Assembly: GCA_003151515.1 (NCBI GenBank)
Contig: PLXS01000027.1
Span: forward strand, 1-64,000
Direction of reading: 5' to 3'
DNA from: Opitutaceae bacterium
GTDB taxonomy: Bacteria; Verrucomicrobiota; Verrucomicrobiia; Opitutales; Opitutaceae
DNA: 64,000 nucleotides
Position numbers and translations under genes: made by a program. The notes beneath the pieces were generated by a model. That model made no database searches and had not been told where the DNA came from. It saw only the letters and a list, made by a program, of their open reading frames with translations. This document shows positions 49,451-59,436 of this stretch, piece by piece. Numbering within the stretch: the stretch's first letter is position 1; each line of letters begins with the position of its first letter.

Positions 49451-50748
49451 CAGGGCCTGTCGGCCATCAACACGTAGTCCCTCTTGACGGGGCCCACGTA
49501 GATCTGCCTTGGCCTGTAGATGCGCCCCTTGGGGTTCGCCGCGACCTCGCGCCAGTTGGCGATCCAGCCCGGCGTGCGCCCGATGGCGAAGATGACCGTG
49601 AACATGCTGACCGGGATCCCGAGGGCGCGCATGATGATGCCGCTGTAGAAGTCGACGTTCGGGTAGAGCTTGCGCGAGAGGAAGTAGTCGTCCTTCAGGG
49701 CGGCCTCCTCGAGCTTCTTGGCTATGGCGAGCAGGGGATCCTTGATCCCCAGCTTGTTGAGCAGGTCCTCGCACGCCTCCCCGACGATCCTGGCGCGCGG
49801 GTCAAAGTTGCGGTAGACCGCGTGCCCGAAGCCCATGAGCCTGCCGGCCTTGGACCCCTGCTTCGCGGCGGCGATGAAGCGTGTGCCGTCGTCGCCCTCG
49901 TCGTAGATCGACTGGAGCATCTGGAGCACGGCGCTGTTCGCGCCGCCGTGGAGGGGGCCCGACAGGGCGCATATCCCCGCCGAGACGGCCGTGAAGAGGT
50001 TGGCCGCGCTCGAGCCGACCGTCCTCACCGTCGCCGTCGAGCAGTTCTGCTCGTGGTCGGCGTGGAGCAGCAGGAGCATGTTGAGGGCGCGCGCGACCTC
50101 GGGCTCCGCCACGTAGTCCTTGTAGGGCTCCGTGAACATCATGTGCAGGAAGTTGTCGCAGAAGGGCAGGTCCTGCTTGGGGAACACGTAGGGGAGGCCC
50201 TTCTGGTAGCGGTAGATCATGGCCGCTATCGTGCGCACCTTCGAGATCGTGATCGCCGCCGCGAGCTCGAAGCTAGCGAGGTCCTTCTCGAAGTTGTTGG
50301 TCGCGAGGTCCGGGTAGTGCGCGGCGAGCGAGGCTACGATCGAGGAGAGCATCGCCATCGGGGGCGCCTTCGTCGGGTAGCCCTCGAAGATGCGCTGCAT
50401 CTGCGTCTCGATGGCGGCGTGCTGGCGCAGCAGCATGCCGAAGGCCTTGCGCTTCTCTGCGTTGGGCAGCTCCCCGTAGATGATCAGGTAGGCCGTCTCG
50501 ACGAAGTCGCTCTTGTGGGCTAGCTGCTCGATGGGGATACCGCGGTGGCGTAGGATGCCGTTGTCGCCGTCCAGGTAGGTTATCGCGCTCTCGCAGGAGC
50601 CCGTGTTGCCGTAGCCCTGGTCGTAGCAGATGTAGCCCGTTTCAGCCCGGAGCTTGCGCACGTCCACGGCCTTCTCGCCCTCCGTCCCAACCATGACGGG
50701 AAGGGGGTAATCTTTGTCTCCCAGGCGGATTGAGGCAGTGGGGGCCAT
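49450..50748 (-). CDS. gltA: citrate synthase
   Basis: Makes citrate from oxaloacetate and acetyl-CoA. The 432-residue type-II enzyme has the catalytic set: His in [17 protein letters not shown], His in [17 protein letters not shown] and Asp in [32 protein letters not shown] and [15 protein letters not shown] are also typical. Length and N-terminal domain fit the hexameric, NADH-sensitive class of Gram-negatives. The ATG at 50748 is preferred over the track's upstream TTG. First gene of a run down to dprA. Confidence 0.96.
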   Translation of the reverse strand: MAPTASIRLGDKDYPLPVMVGTEGEKAVDVRKLRAETGYICYDQGYGNTGSCESAITYLDGDNGILRHRGIPIEQLAHKSDFVETAYLIIYGELPNAEKRKAFGMLLRQHAAIETQMQRIFEGYPTKAPPMAMLSSIVASLAAHYPDLATNNFEKDLASFELAAAITISKVRTIAAMIYRYQKGLPYVFPKQDLPFCDNFLHMMFTEPYKDYVAEPEVARALNMLLLLHADHEQNCSTATVRTVGSSAANLFTAVSAGICALSGPLHGGANSAVLQMLQSIYDEGDDGTRFIAAAKQGSKAGRLMGFGHAVYRNFDPRARIVGEACEDLLNKLGIKDPLLAIAKKLEEAALKDDYFLSRKLYPNVDFYSGIIMRALGIPVSMFTVIFAIGRTPGWIANWREVAANPKGRIYRPRQIYVGPVKRDYVLMADRP

Positions 50749-50783
50749 GGCCTTACCAACCAAGCTAGATTCGGGCCGCTTGC

Positions 50784-50821
50784 AAAGAAAAGAACGGGAG
50801 GGCCGCCAGAAATTGGCGGCC
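50784..50821 (-). terminator. stem-loop after hisH, likely intrinsic terminator
   Basis: Directly after the hisH stop, GGCCGCCA-ATTTC-TGGCGGCC forms an 8-bp perfect stem, followed on the minus strand by CTCCCGTTCTTTTCTTT. The T-tract is interrupted, so efficiency may be moderate. It separates the his genes from gltA. Confidence 0.6.
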
Positions 50822-51469
50822 TTATCCCCTGATTAGCTGGGCTGCTGCTGACGCCGCGAAGTTGCGATACACCTGCAGGCCCCGGGCCTGGCTCTTCTCG
50901 GGGTGAAACTGCGTCGCGAAGGCGCGCCCCCGTGCGATCGCCGCCACAAACGGCGGCCCGTAGTCGCACTCCGCGAGGACGAGGCTCCTGTCCTCGGGGA
51001 CGCAGTGGTAGCTGTGGACGAAGTAGAAGGACTCCCCCTCGGGCGCCAGGCCCTCCTGGAGTGCGGTTCCCCTCTGGGTGAACCTGACCGTGTTCCAGCC
51101 CATGTGGGGCACCTTTAGGGGCGGGGCGAGCCGGAAGCGCACCACCCTGCCCGGGAAGATTCCAAGGCCGCGCACCCCGCCCTCCTCGGACTCGTCGAAG
51201 AGCGCCTGCATGCCCAGGCACACCCCGAGGAAGGGCCGGTCGAGCGCGATCCAGCGGCGCACCGTCGCGTCCATGCCCGACGAGCGAAGCGAGAGGACGC
51301 AGTCGCGCAGGGCGCCGACGCCCGGAAGGACGAGCCCCTCGGCGCGGCTCGAGTCGAGCTCGCCGGGCGTTCGCACGACCAAGGGCCGGGCTCCTGCTGC
51401 CTCGAGCGCCTTCGTGACGCTTCGCAGGTTGCAGATGCCCGTGTCGATGACGGCTATCGGCGCGCTCAT
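50822..51469 (-). CDS. hisH: imidazole glycerol phosphate synthase subunit HisH
   Basis: Glutaminase subunit feeding ammonia to HisF in histidine synthesis. The 215-residue GATase has [28 protein letters not shown], the nucleophile in [27 protein letters not shown] and the His-Glu pair in [20 protein letters not shown]. The start at [11 protein letters not shown] is 11 bp after hisB. HisF and HisA are not in the window. Last gene of hisD-hisC-hisB-hisH. Confidence 0.96.
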   Translation of the reverse strand: MSAPIAVIDTGICNLRSVTKALEAAGARPLVVRTPGELDSSRAEGLVLPGVGALRDCVLSLRSSGMDATVRRWIALDRPFLGVCLGMQALFDESEEGGVRGLGIFPGRVVRFRLAPPLKVPHMGWNTVRFTQRGTALQEGLAPEGESFYFVHSYHCVPEDRSLVLAECDYGPPFVAAIARGRAFATQFHPEKSQARGLQVYRNFAASAAAQLIRG

Positions 51470-51480
51470 CGGAGCGGGGA

Positions 51481-52086
51481 TCAAAGGCTGCCCTTGGTGC
51501 TCGGAAGGAGGTTGGCCGCCCGCGGCTCGAGCTGGGTGGCGGCGTCGACGGCCCGTGCCAGGCACTTGAAGATGGCCTCCGCGATGTGGTGGGGCTCCTC
51601 GCCGTACACGAGCTGGACGTGGATGTTCGCCCCGAGCGCGTTGCTGAACGCCCGGCAGAACTCCTTGACGAGAACGAGGTTGAAGTCCCGCACGAACATG
51701 GACTGGCCCTCGACGTTGTAGACCAGCATGGGGCGCCCCCCGACGTCGACGGCGATCCGCGCGAGCGATTCGTCCATCGGCAGAACAAAAAAGCCGTACC
51801 TGCGGATGCCGACCTTCTCCCCCAGGGCCTTCTTGAACGCCTGGCCGAGGACGAGCCCGACATCCTCCACCGTGTGGTGGTAGTCGACGTCGACGTCGCC
51901 CTTCGCCTTCACGGTCAGGTCGAAGAGCCCGTGCTTTGCGAAGAGCGTCAGCATGTGGTCGAAGAACGCGACGCCGGTCGCGATCTTGGACACGCCGGTC
52001 CCGTCGATCGCGAGCGTGATCGTTATGTCCGTCTCGGCCGTCTTGCGGGAGACGGTCGCTACGCGCTTGGAGGTGCCTTTAGCCAT
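51481..52086 (-). CDS. hisB: imidazoleglycerol-phosphate dehydratase
   Basis: Dehydrates imidazoleglycerol phosphate in histidine synthesis. The 201-residue monofunctional protein has the manganese-ligand motifs [37 protein letters not shown] and [16 protein letters not shown], plus [16 protein letters not shown]. No histidinol-phosphatase domain is fused. It overlaps hisC by 28 bp. Confidence 0.97.
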   Translation of the reverse strand: MAKGTSKRVATVSRKTAETDITITLAIDGTGVSKIATGVAFFDHMLTLFAKHGLFDLTVKAKGDVDVDYHHTVEDVGLVLGQAFKKALGEKVGIRRYGFFVLPMDESLARIAVDVGGRPMLVYNVEGQSMFVRDFNLVLVKEFCRAFSNALGANIHVQLVYGEEPHHIAEAIFKCLARAVDAATQLEPRAANLLPSTKGSL

Positions 52087-53174
52087 GCGTCGAGGGTTTC
52101 GTCGAGGACGAGCATCTCGTCATCGCTGCCGACGGTGATCCGCAGGAAGGAGGCGGTCAAGGCGTCGCTCGGGAAGTGGCGCACCAGAACCCTGCGCGAG
52201 TACAGGAAGTCGCAGGCCGCCTTTGCGACCGCCGGGCCGGTGCGGCCGAGGGAGTCGACGGGCTCCGTGCAGATGAAGTTGGACTGCGAGGGGAACGTGA
52301 ACCATCCCCTGGACGTGCTCCATGAGCTCGCATAGAAGTCCCTGGTTCCCTTTATCTTATCAATGATGCCGGCGTAGTAGCCGGGGTCCGACAGCGCCGC
52401 GAGCGCGGCCGCCTGCGAGAGCCTGCTCACGTTGTAGCTGTCGCGAACCCGGTCGAGGAGCGCTATCACGCCCGGGTCGGCGAGGGCATAGCCCACCCTG
52501 ATCCCGGCGAGAGCGTACGCCTTGGAGAATGTCCTTAAGACGACCAGGTTCGGATGCCCGGCGAGGAGACCGGCTGCGTTCTCGCGCGCAAAGGGGGCGT
52601 AGGCCTCGTCCACGACAAGGATGCCGTCGAACGCCCTCAGGGCTCCTGCGATTTCGGCGTTCGCAAAGCCGACGCCGGTCGGGGCGTTCGGCGACGTCAG
52701 GAAGAAGATCCTGGCACCGCATCCGGCCATCTTCTCGACGGGAAGGCGCATGGAGCGGTCCAGGGCGATCGGCGCCGCCCCCGCATTCTGGATGCCCACG
52801 AGCACCGGGTACAGGGAGTACGAGGGAAGCGTGAAGCCGGCCGCCGAGGCCCCGCCGCAGAAGCAGCGCACGAGCAGGTTTAGAAGGTCGTCTGAGCCGT
52901 TGCCGATGCAGACCTGGGCGGCGTCGACGCCGTGCAGCTTGGCGAGCGCCACCCGCAACGCCCGGCTCATCGGGTCCGGGTACAGGCGCAGGGCGGAGCC
53001 GTCGGTGCCGACCTCGGCTAGGACGGCCTGCGCCACCCTGGGGCTCGGGGGGTAAGGGCACTCGTTCGTGTTGAGCTTCACCCATCCCGGCTCCGAGGGC
53101 TGCAGCCCGGGGGTGTACGCACGGAGCTTCGCCACGTGGGCGAGCGCAAGGCGCCCGGGATCCGCGGCGCTCAT
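52059..53174 (-). CDS. hisC: histidinol-phosphate aminotransferase
   Basis: PLP-dependent transamination of imidazole acetol phosphate. The 371-residue protein has [55 protein letters not shown] and the PLP lysine in [20 protein letters not shown]. The start ATG overlaps the hisD stop by 4 bp. One C-terminal Arg-containing loop ([12 protein letters not shown]) fits substrate binding. Overlaps hisB by 28 bp. Confidence 0.95.
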   Translation of the reverse strand: MSAADPGRLALAHVAKLRAYTPGLQPSEPGWVKLNTNECPYPPSPRVAQAVLAEVGTDGSALRLYPDPMSRALRVALAKLHGVDAAQVCIGNGSDDLLNLLVRCFCGGASAAGFTLPSYSLYPVLVGIQNAGAAPIALDRSMRLPVEKMAGCGARIFFLTSPNAPTGVGFANAEIAGALRAFDGILVVDEAYAPFARENAAGLLAGHPNLVVLRTFSKAYALAGIRVGYALADPGVIALLDRVRDSYNVSRLSQAAALAALSDPGYYAGIIDKIKGTRDFYASSWSTSRGWFTFPSQSNFICTEPVDSLGRTGPAVAKAACDFLYSRRVLVRHFPSDALTASFLRITVGSDDEMLVLDETLDAWLKAPPSA

Positions 53175-54481
53175 CGCCTGCCCGCCCGGGGGACCCGGAT
53201 CGCGACCGAGCGGCCGTGGGCGTCCAGCCTCTCCATTGACGCAAACGCCGCCACCGTGGGCTGCGCGCGGCGCACGCTCGCCCGCCCGTAGCGGATCACG
53301 CTCGTTCGCCGCAGGAAGTCGGCGACCCGCAGGCCGCTCGAGAAGCGGCCGGCGCCGGCCGTCGGCAGGACGTGGCTCGGGCCCGCGACGAAGTCGCCGA
53401 GGGCCGTGGGGGTCGAGTTTCCGATCATGATCGCGCCCGCCGTGCGGACCGCGCGAACGAGGCCCGCCGCCCACTCGGGGCGAACGAGCAGCTCCAGGTG
53501 CTCGGGGGCGACCCGGTTCGCCACCTGAGCCGCCTGCGCGAGGCCCGCGACCTTGACGACGAGGAAGCCGGATTCCAGGACGCGGCGCGCCTTCCGCGAG
53601 CGCGAGAGTGATCCGAGCTGCGAGGCGACCTCGGCCAGGACGGCGTCGATCATCGCGCGCGACGTCGCGACGAGGTAAACCTTCTCGCGGCCCGAGCCGT
53701 GCTCAGCCTGCGCCAGGAGGTCGGCGGCCGCGAAGTCCGCGCGCGCGGACTGGTCGGCGATGACCATCACCTCGCTCGGCCCTGGAAGGAGGTCGACGCC
53801 AACGGTGCCGAACACCTGGCGCTTCGCCTCGCACACGAACGCGTTGCCGGGGCCGAAGATCTTGTCCACGGCGCGGATCGTCCTCGTGCCGTAGGCCATG
53901 GCGCCGATCGCGTGGACTCCCCCGATCCGGTAGACCTCGCGAACGCCCGCCAGGTGGAGCGCGGCCAGGAGGTCGGGGGCCACGGCCCCTGAGGGCCCGC
54001 TCGGCGTGAAGGCCGCGACCTCGGGACAGCCTGCGATGCCGGCAAGCGTCGCCGTCATGAGGACCGTCGAGACGAGCGGCACCTGCCCGCCCGGCACGTA
54101 CAGGCCGACGCGGCCGATCGGGTCGAACTTCTCGCCGACCCGCGCCCCGTGGCCGTTGCTCCCCGTCCAGCCCTCGGGAACGGACCTCCTGTTGAAGTCG
54201 GCGATGGCGTCGCGCGCGGCGGCTAGGGCCCTGCGGCGGGCCGCCGGCAGGCTCCTCGCCGCCGCGGCCATCTCGCGCGGGTCGACGCGGAACTGTGCGG
54301 GCTCAAGCGTGGCCCCGTCGAAGCGCCGAGCGTACCGGGACAGCGCGGCGTCGCCGTTCCTGCGCACGTCGGAAAGGATCCTTGATACCGCGCCCGCGAT
54401 GCGCGCGGGGGCCGCCGCCGCCCGGCTGAACGCGGACAGCTCCCTGTCGAATCCCCTCGACCCGAATGTGAGCGAGCGCAC
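53171..54481 (-). CDS. hisD: histidinol dehydrogenase
   Basis: Oxidises histidinol to histidine in two NAD steps. The 436-residue protein has GRVGLYVPGGQVPLVSTVLM, IGGVHAIGAMAYGT, VDKIFGPGNAFVCEAKRQVF, DLLPGPSEVMVIADQSA and RVAPEHLELLVRPEWA, including the zinc and catalytic His residues. It begins at a GTG 3 bp beyond the stop of the LolA-like gene. First gene of the local his cluster. Confidence 0.95.
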   Translation of the reverse strand: MRSLTFGSRGFDRELSAFSRAAAAPARIAGAVSRILSDVRRNGDAALSRYARRFDGATLEPAQFRVDPREMAAAARSLPAARRRALAAARDAIADFNRRSVPEGWTGSNGHGARVGEKFDPIGRVGLYVPGGQVPLVSTVLMTATLAGIAGCPEVAAFTPSGPSGAVAPDLLAALHLAGVREVYRIGGVHAIGAMAYGTRTIRAVDKIFGPGNAFVCEAKRQVFGTVGVDLLPGPSEVMVIADQSARADFAAADLLAQAEHGSGREKVYLVATSRAMIDAVLAEVASQLGSLSRSRKARRVLESGFLVVKVAGLAQAAQVANRVAPEHLELLVRPEWAAGLVRAVRTAGAIMIGNSTPTALGDFVAGPSHVLPTAGAGRFSSGLRVADFLRRTSVIRYGRASVRRAQPTVAAFASMERLDAHGRSVAIRVPRAGRR

Positions 54482-54484
54482 GGT

Positions 54485-55267
54485 CTAGTTCTTGGCTGGG
54501 GCGGGCGCCGCCTTGGGCTTCCCGGGCCGGATGACGCTCGGGGCGTCGAACAGGCCCGGGGCGACGGGCTCGTTGAGCGTTATCCTGGCGAACGTCACGG
54601 TCGAGACCAAGTCGCGCCCCGAGGGCGTCTTGGTCACGCTGACTATCGTCTTCGCGAAGCGCACGCCGTCGACCACGATCTCGCCGCTCTCCCGGATCGT
54701 CTCCGGACCGCGCACGGTCATGACGAGGCGCCCGGTGTCCCTGTCGAAGTAGCGCTCGTAGACAATCCCCGGGCCGTGGGTGAAGTCCACGCGCTCGCAG
54801 GCGACCCCGTCCACGGTGGCCGGCCCCTTGTCCTCGACCGCGGCCGGCCCCTTCAGGCCGTGGTAGAAGTAGAGATTCTCCAGGGTGTTTGCCCTCAAAG
54901 TCTTCGTGTCACCAGCCGAGAGCCACTTGAGCTCGAACTTCGAGGGGTCGGCGTTTTCCTCCAGGTAGTCCCACGCGTCGTAACCGTCGAGAACCGTGGT
55001 GAGGGACGTCTTCTCCGTCCGCACGACGAGGCGCTGCCTCAGGGGCTTCTCGAAGACGACGTCCAGGGCGCCGCGCGCGGTTCCGCCCTCGGGGTGGTCG
55101 GGGTCGACGCGCTCGAGCGTCCCAACGCAATGGACCGTGCTGATGGCGTCCAGCGTCGAGTCGGGCCCGAGGTAGGACCTCGCGAGCCCGACGACGGCGG
55201 GCTCGCCGAGGGCGGCGCCGGCCGACAGCGCGAGGGCGCAGGCGACGATTGCGGACGGCTTGGGCAT
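54485..55267 (-). CDS. LolA/LolB-fold-like exported protein
   Basis: A 260-residue protein with a signal peptide (AIVACALALSAGAALGEPAV). The body resembles outer-membrane lipoprotein-sorting-like proteins: ISTVHCVGTLERVDPDHPEG, FEKPLRQRLVVRTEKTSLTT, VLDGYDAWDYLEENADP, YERYFDRDTGRLVMTVRGPE and EIVVDGVRFAKTI. It ends with a Lys/Ala/Pro tail. The chosen ATG replaces the track's TTG. Function unknown; proximity to hisD (3 bp) suggests cotranscription without obvious pathway logic. Confidence 0.8.
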   Translation of the reverse strand: MPKPSAIVACALALSAGAALGEPAVVGLARSYLGPDSTLDAISTVHCVGTLERVDPDHPEGGTARGALDVVFEKPLRQRLVVRTEKTSLTTVLDGYDAWDYLEENADPSKFELKWLSAGDTKTLRANTLENLYFYHGLKGPAAVEDKGPATVDGVACERVDFTHGPGIVYERYFDRDTGRLVMTVRGPETIRESGEIVVDGVRFAKTIVSVTKTPSGRDLVSTVTFARITLNEPVAPGLFDAPSVIRPGKPKAAPAPAKN

Positions 55268-55309
55268 CCCCCCTATGACATCCAAATCACGCCCGGGGTC
55301 GAAGTAATT

Positions 55310-56848
55310 TCACTCCCACTCGATCGTCGCGGGCGGCTTGGAGCTGACGTCGAACACGACCCTCGAGACCCCCCTCACCTCGTTGGTGATTCGCCCCGAG
55401 ATCTTCTGGAGGAGATCGTAGGGAAGGCGGGTCCAGTCGGCGGTCATGGCGTCGATGCTCTCCACCACCCTGATGGCGATCACGTGCGCGTAGTTGCGCT
55501 CGTCGCCGACCACTCCGACGGACTTGACCGGGAGGAAGACGCAGAACGACTGCCACACCTTGTAGTACCAGCCGCTCTTCACCATCTCCTCCTGGAGGAT
55601 GGCGTCGGCCGACCTGAGGACCTCGAGGTGGGCCGGCACGATGGGGCCCACGACGCGCACACCCAGGCCCGGGCCTGGGAACGGCTGGCGCCACACCACC
55701 TCCTTGGGAAGGCCGAGGGCGGAGCCCACCTCGCGGACCTCGTCCTTGAAGAGCTCCCTCAAGGGCTCGATGAGCTTGAGGCGCATGCGCGCGGGCAGGC
55801 CCCCGACGTTGTGGTGGCTCTTGATCAGAGCCGCCGGGTTGTCCCCTATCGCCACGCTCTCTATGACGTCGGGATAGAGGGTCCCCTGGGCGAGGAAGTC
55901 GGCGTGGCCCACCTTCTTGAGCGAGCGCTCGAACACCTCGATGAACGTGTTGCCGATGATCTTGCGCTTCCTCTCCGGGTCGTCGACCCCGCGAAGCCTC
56001 CTGAGGAACAGCACCGAAGCGTCGACGACCCTCAGGTCGATCCTGAAGTGCCTGCGGTAGAGCGACTCGACGGCCGCCCTCTCCCCCTTGCGCAGGAGCC
56101 CGTTGTCGACGAAGACGCACGTGAGCTGGCGCCCGACGGCCTTGTGGAGCAGGGCCGCGGCGACGGAGGAGTCCACGCCGCCGGATAGCCCCAGGATGAC
56201 GCGCGAATCCCCGACAGCCGAGCGGATCTCCCGGGTCGCCTGCCGGATGAAATCCCTGGTCGTCCAATCCTGGCGTGCGCGGCAGATGCCGACGAGGAAG
56301 TTGCGGATGATGTCGGTGCCGTGCTCGGTGTGGAACACCTCCGGGTGGAACTGGATCGCGTAGAAGTGGCGCGCGCGGTCCTCGAGCACGGCGTAGGGCG
56401 AGTTCTCGGTCTCCCCGATCGGCCTGAAGCCGGGGGGCACCCGGGTCAGCTTGTCGCCGTGGGAATTCCAAACCCGAAGCCTCCTGGGCAGTCCGGCGAA
56501 GAGCGGCCCGCGGCGGCTCACGTGAAGCCTGCCGTGGCCGTACTCCCGGTTCCTGCCTTTGACGACCCTGCCGCCCAGCAGGTGGCCCATGAGGTGCAAG
56601 CCGTAGCAGATGCCCAGCACGGGCACGCCCAGCTTGAATATGCCGCAGTCCGGCATCGGCGCCCGCGGCGCGAAGACCGAGTTCGGGCCGCCCGACAGGA
56701 TGATCCCGATCACGCCGTCATCGCGCAGCTTCTCCGGCGGCGTCGAGTAATGGTAGATCTTGGAGAAAACCTGGCACTCCCGAATCCGGCGCGCGATGAC
56801 CTGGGTGTACTGCGAGCCGAAATCGAGTACGGCTATGGTTTGCGGCAT
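55310..56848 (-). CDS. guaA: GMP synthase (glutamine-hydrolysing)
   Basis: Aminates XMP to GMP. The 512-residue protein has the GATase domain (about 1-195; [47 protein letters not shown]) and the ATP-PP domain (about 200-512; [73 protein letters not shown]). The start at [11 protein letters not shown] is the family one; the track start adds 32 residues. Confidence 0.97.
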   Translation of the reverse strand: MPQTIAVLDFGSQYTQVIARRIRECQVFSKIYHYSTPPEKLRDDGVIGIILSGGPNSVFAPRAPMPDCGIFKLGVPVLGICYGLHLMGHLLGGRVVKGRNREYGHGRLHVSRRGPLFAGLPRRLRVWNSHGDKLTRVPPGFRPIGETENSPYAVLEDRARHFYAIQFHPEVFHTEHGTDIIRNFLVGICRARQDWTTRDFIRQATREIRSAVGDSRVILGLSGGVDSSVAAALLHKAVGRQLTCVFVDNGLLRKGERAAVESLYRRHFRIDLRVVDASVLFLRRLRGVDDPERKRKIIGNTFIEVFERSLKKVGHADFLAQGTLYPDVIESVAIGDNPAALIKSHHNVGGLPARMRLKLIEPLRELFKDEVREVGSALGLPKEVVWRQPFPGPGLGVRVVGPIVPAHLEVLRSADAILQEEMVKSGWYYKVWQSFCVFLPVKSVGVVGDERNYAHVIAIRVVESIDAMTADWTRLPYDLLQKISGRITNEVRGVSRVVFDVSSKPPATIEWE

Positions 56849-56901
56849 GTTCGGATCAGGAAAAGGGGAAAGGAGAAGCCCGCGATGCGGCGCACCGCAA
56901 G

Positions 56902-57129
56902 TTAGAACCGCAGCCTCGCGTTCTCGTAGCCGCACCTGGGGCATTTCTGCAGCTCCGTCCCCTCGGGGGCCGTGTAGAGCCGGTCGCAGCGGATGCAGTG
57001 GAAGGTGGTCTTGCGCCTCTCCCGGTCATAGAGGCGGTGGTCCCTGCGGTCGTAGTAGAGCCACAGCGAGAGGAAGGTTGCGGCGACGAGGACGCAGTAG
57101 AGGGCTGAGGCGGCTGAGAGCTCGATCAT
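56902..57129 (-). CDS. small membrane protein with zinc ribbon
   Basis: A 75-residue protein with one N-terminal helix ([18 protein letters not shown]), a charged linker ([17 protein letters not shown]) and a CxxC...CxxC ribbon ([30 protein letters not shown]). The ribbon is intact. No partner is known; it lies 53 bp before guaA and just beyond the ribosomal-operon terminator. Confidence 0.75.
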   Translation of the reverse strand: MIELSAASALYCVLVAATFLSLWLYYDRRDHRLYDRERRKTTFHCIRCDRLYTAPEGTELQKCPRCGYENARLRF

Positions 57130-57143
57130 CGGGGGACCGAAAC

Positions 57144-57175
57144 AAAAAACGCGCCGAAGGTAAGCTTCGACGCGT
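57144..57175 (-). terminator. strong intrinsic terminator of the rplQ end of the ribosomal block
   Basis: On the minus strand ACGCGTCGAAG-CTTAC-CTTCGGCGCGT forms an 11-bp stem (one G-U pair) with a 5-nt loop, followed by TTTTTTG. It lies 33 bp after the rplQ stop and before the zinc-ribbon membrane gene. This is the clearest terminator in the window. Confidence 0.9.
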
Positions 57176-57207
57176 CTTGCGGTTGGGTCTTACCGGAGCC
57201 GGCCCCT

Positions 57208-57741
57208 CTAGGCCTTCGCCTCGCCCTCGGGGGCGGCGGGGGCCTCCGGGGTGGGCACCTTCTCCGGGGCCGACGGCTCGGCCGCCTGCTCGGCGGGCTT
57301 CTTCCTCTTGCCCCTGGCGCCGGACCTCCTGCCCTTTGACTTCTTGTAGCCGGGGTCCTCGGCCTTGACGAACTCGATTAGCGCCATCTCGGCGGCGTCG
57401 CCTAGGCGCTGGGGCCCGAGCTTGTAGATGCGGGTGTAGCCGCCGGCACGGTCCGCGAACACCTTGTACTTCTCGTTGAAGAGCAGCGTCACGGCGTCCT
57501 CGTCGCGCACGTCGCGCAGCGCGAGGCGGCGCAGGTGGACGGCGTCCTTCTTCTCCTCCTTCGCCGCCGCGTGCTTCGCCTTCGTGATCACCTTCTCGAT
57601 GAACGGGCGAAGGGCCTTGGCCTTGGCGAGCGTCGTCTCGATCCGGTCGTGCGTGATGAGAGCCGCGGCGAGATTTGACATCATCGACCCGCGGTGCTCG
57701 CGGGTCACGCCGAGGGAGGCGTGGTGCTTGTTGTGGCGCAT
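57208..57741 (-). CDS. rplQ: 50S ribosomal protein L17 with C-terminal extension
   Basis: The first 115-120 residues are a normal L17: MRHNKHHASLGVTREHRGSM, ALITHDRIETTLAKAKALRP, FADRAGGYTRIYKLGPQRLG. A 50-60 residue tail follows, basic first (YKKSKGRRSGARGKRKKPAE) then Pro/Ala/Glu-rich (APEKVPTPEAPAAPEGEAKA). Most L17 proteins end near the core. It follows rpoA by 3 bp and is the last gene before the terminator. Confidence 0.96.
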   Translation of the reverse strand: MRHNKHHASLGVTREHRGSMMSNLAAALITHDRIETTLAKAKALRPFIEKVITKAKHAAAKEEKKDAVHLRRLALRDVRDEDAVTLLFNEKYKVFADRAGGYTRIYKLGPQRLGDAAEMALIEFVKAEDPGYKKSKGRRSGARGKRKKPAEQAAEPSAPEKVPTPEAPAAPEGEAKA

Positions 57742-57744
57742 GAA

Positions 57745-58746
57745 TCAGGCTTCCTTCTTGGCGTCCAGGAGCCGCTCGTCGAACTTCATGCCGAGCGACA
57801 GGCCCAGCGCCTCGAGCTTCTCCTTGATCTCGTTCAGGGACTTCTTGCCGAAGTTGCGGTACTTGAGCATCTCCTGCTCCGTCTTCATCGCGAGCTCGCC
57901 GACCGTGGTGATGTTGGCGTTGTTGAGGCAGTTGGCGGCACGCACGGAAAGCTCGATCTCGTTGACCGACATGTTGAGGAGCTTGCGCAGCTTGTTCTGC
58001 TCCTCGCTGACCTCGCTCTGCTGGCTCTCGAACTCGTAGGCCTCCTCGCTCACGCGGTCGAAGACGTCGAGGTGGTGCTTGAGGATGGAGGCGGCCTGCT
58101 TCAGGGCGTCGTCCGGCGTGATGCGTCCGTCCGTCCAGACCTCGAGGATCAACTTGTCGTAGTCCGTGATCTGGCCGACGCGGGTGTTCTCGACGCTGTA
58201 TTTGACCAGGCGCACGGGCGAGAAGAGGGAGTCGATCGCGATGACGCCGATCGCCTGCTCCTCCTTCTTGTTCTGCTCGCCCGGGCAGTAGCCGCGGCCG
58301 GTCTTGATCTCGATCTCGGCCTCGAAGTTGCGCTTCGTGTCGAGCGTGCAGATCACCTGGTCGGGGTTGATGATCTGGATGTTCGCGTCGGCCTGGATGT
58401 CGGCCGCCGTCACGGCCCCAGCCTTCGAGGCCTTGATCGTGAGGGAGATGGTCTCGCGCTTGTGTGAGACAATGAGGACCTTCTTGAGGTTCAGGACGAT
58501 CTCCGTCACGTCCTCCACCACCCCATCGATGCTCTGGAACTCGTGGTTAACGCCGTCGATCTTGATCGACGAGATCGCGGCGCCCTCGATGGAGCTGAGG
58601 AGCACGCGGCGGAGCGAGTTGCCGACCGTGTGGCCGTAGCCCGCTTCGAAGGGCTCGGCGATGAATTTGGCGTAGGTTGGCGTGGCGCCGTCCTCAACCT
58701 TGGTGAGCTTTGACGGGAGTTCGAATTTTCCGAGGCGTTTTGGCAT
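57745..58746 (-). CDS. rpoA: RNA polymerase subunit alpha
   Basis: The 333-residue protein has the alpha-NTD dimer part (about 1-235; AEPFEAGYGHTVGNSLRRVL, LSSIEGAAISSIKIDGVNHE, TGRGYCPGEQNKKEEQAIG) and the alpha-CTD (about 260-325; LLNMSVNEIELSVRAANCLN, NANITTVGELAMKTEQEML, KYRNFGKKSLNEIKEKLEA). The order rpsM-rpsK-rpsD-rpoA-rplQ is the standard alpha operon. No oddities in key regions. Confidence 0.98.
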   Translation of the reverse strand: MPKRLGKFELPSKLTKVEDGATPTYAKFIAEPFEAGYGHTVGNSLRRVLLSSIEGAAISSIKIDGVNHEFQSIDGVVEDVTEIVLNLKKVLIVSHKRETISLTIKASKAGAVTAADIQADANIQIINPDQVICTLDTKRNFEAEIEIKTGRGYCPGEQNKKEEQAIGVIAIDSLFSPVRLVKYSVENTRVGQITDYDKLILEVWTDGRITPDDALKQAASILKHHLDVFDRVSEEAYEFESQQSEVSEEQNKLRKLLNMSVNEIELSVRAANCLNNANITTVGELAMKTEQEMLKYRNFGKKSLNEIKEKLEALGLSLGMKFDERLLDAKKEA

Positions 58747-58789
58747 GGCGGGAACTCTTTTTTCTGTGTTTGCGAGTTGGAGATGCTGC

Positions 58790-59401
58790 TTAGAATCGCG
58801 AGTAGAACTCGACGATCAGCTGTTCATTGATGTTCTGGTCCATCTCCTCGCGGGTGGGGAGGCGGACGACGGCGGCCTTGAACTGCTCGGCGTTGAGGGA
58901 GAGCCAGCCCGGGATGGTGCGGATCCTGTTCTCCTCGAGGTTGCGTGTCGCCATCTGGCGGGAGGCCGGGGCGTTGCGCACGTCGATCTCGTCGCCGGGC
59001 TGCACGTTGTAGCTGGCGATGTCGACCTTGCGGCCGTTGACGCGGATGTGGCCGTGGTTGACGAACTGGCGGGCCGCCGCGCGGCTCTTGGCGAGGCCGA
59101 GCAGGTAGATCACGCTGTCGAGCCTCGTCTCGAGGAGCTGCAGGAACCTCTCGCCCGTCACGCCGCGCTCGCGCTTGGCGATCTCGAAGACGCGCCGGAA
59201 CTGCCTCTCGAGGAGGCCGTACACGTAGCGCAGCTTCTGCTTCTCGTTGAGGCCCACGGAGTATTCCGACGACTTGCGGCGCGACTTGGGGCCGTGCTGC
59301 CCCGGAGGATAATTGCGGCGCTCGAGCGCCTTGGCGGAGCCGATCAGGAGCTGACCGAAGCGTCTGCTGATGCGGGTGGAGGGACCGGTGTAGCGAGCCA
59401 T
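58790..59401 (-). CDS. rpsD: 30S ribosomal protein S4
   Basis: The 203-residue protein has RISRRFGQLLIGSAKALERR, YPPGQHGPKSRRKSSEYSVG, GLLERQFRRVFEIAKRERGV, the S4 domain LLETRLDSVIYLLGLAKSRA with VNHGHIRVNGRKVDI, and an LIVEFYSRF end. It lacks the N-terminal zinc Cys set (C- form). The long track ORF upstream is shadow of rpsK. Confidence 0.97.
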   Translation of the reverse strand: MARYTGPSTRISRRFGQLLIGSAKALERRNYPPGQHGPKSRRKSSEYSVGLNEKQKLRYVYGLLERQFRRVFEIAKRERGVTGERFLQLLETRLDSVIYLLGLAKSRAAARQFVNHGHIRVNGRKVDIASYNVQPGDEIDVRNAPASRQMATRNLEENRIRTIPGWLSLNAEQFKAAVVRLPTREEMDQNINEQLIVEFYSRF

Positions 59402-59436
59402 TTGCTTTGGGAGATGGGGGTTGGGCCGGGTTGGCC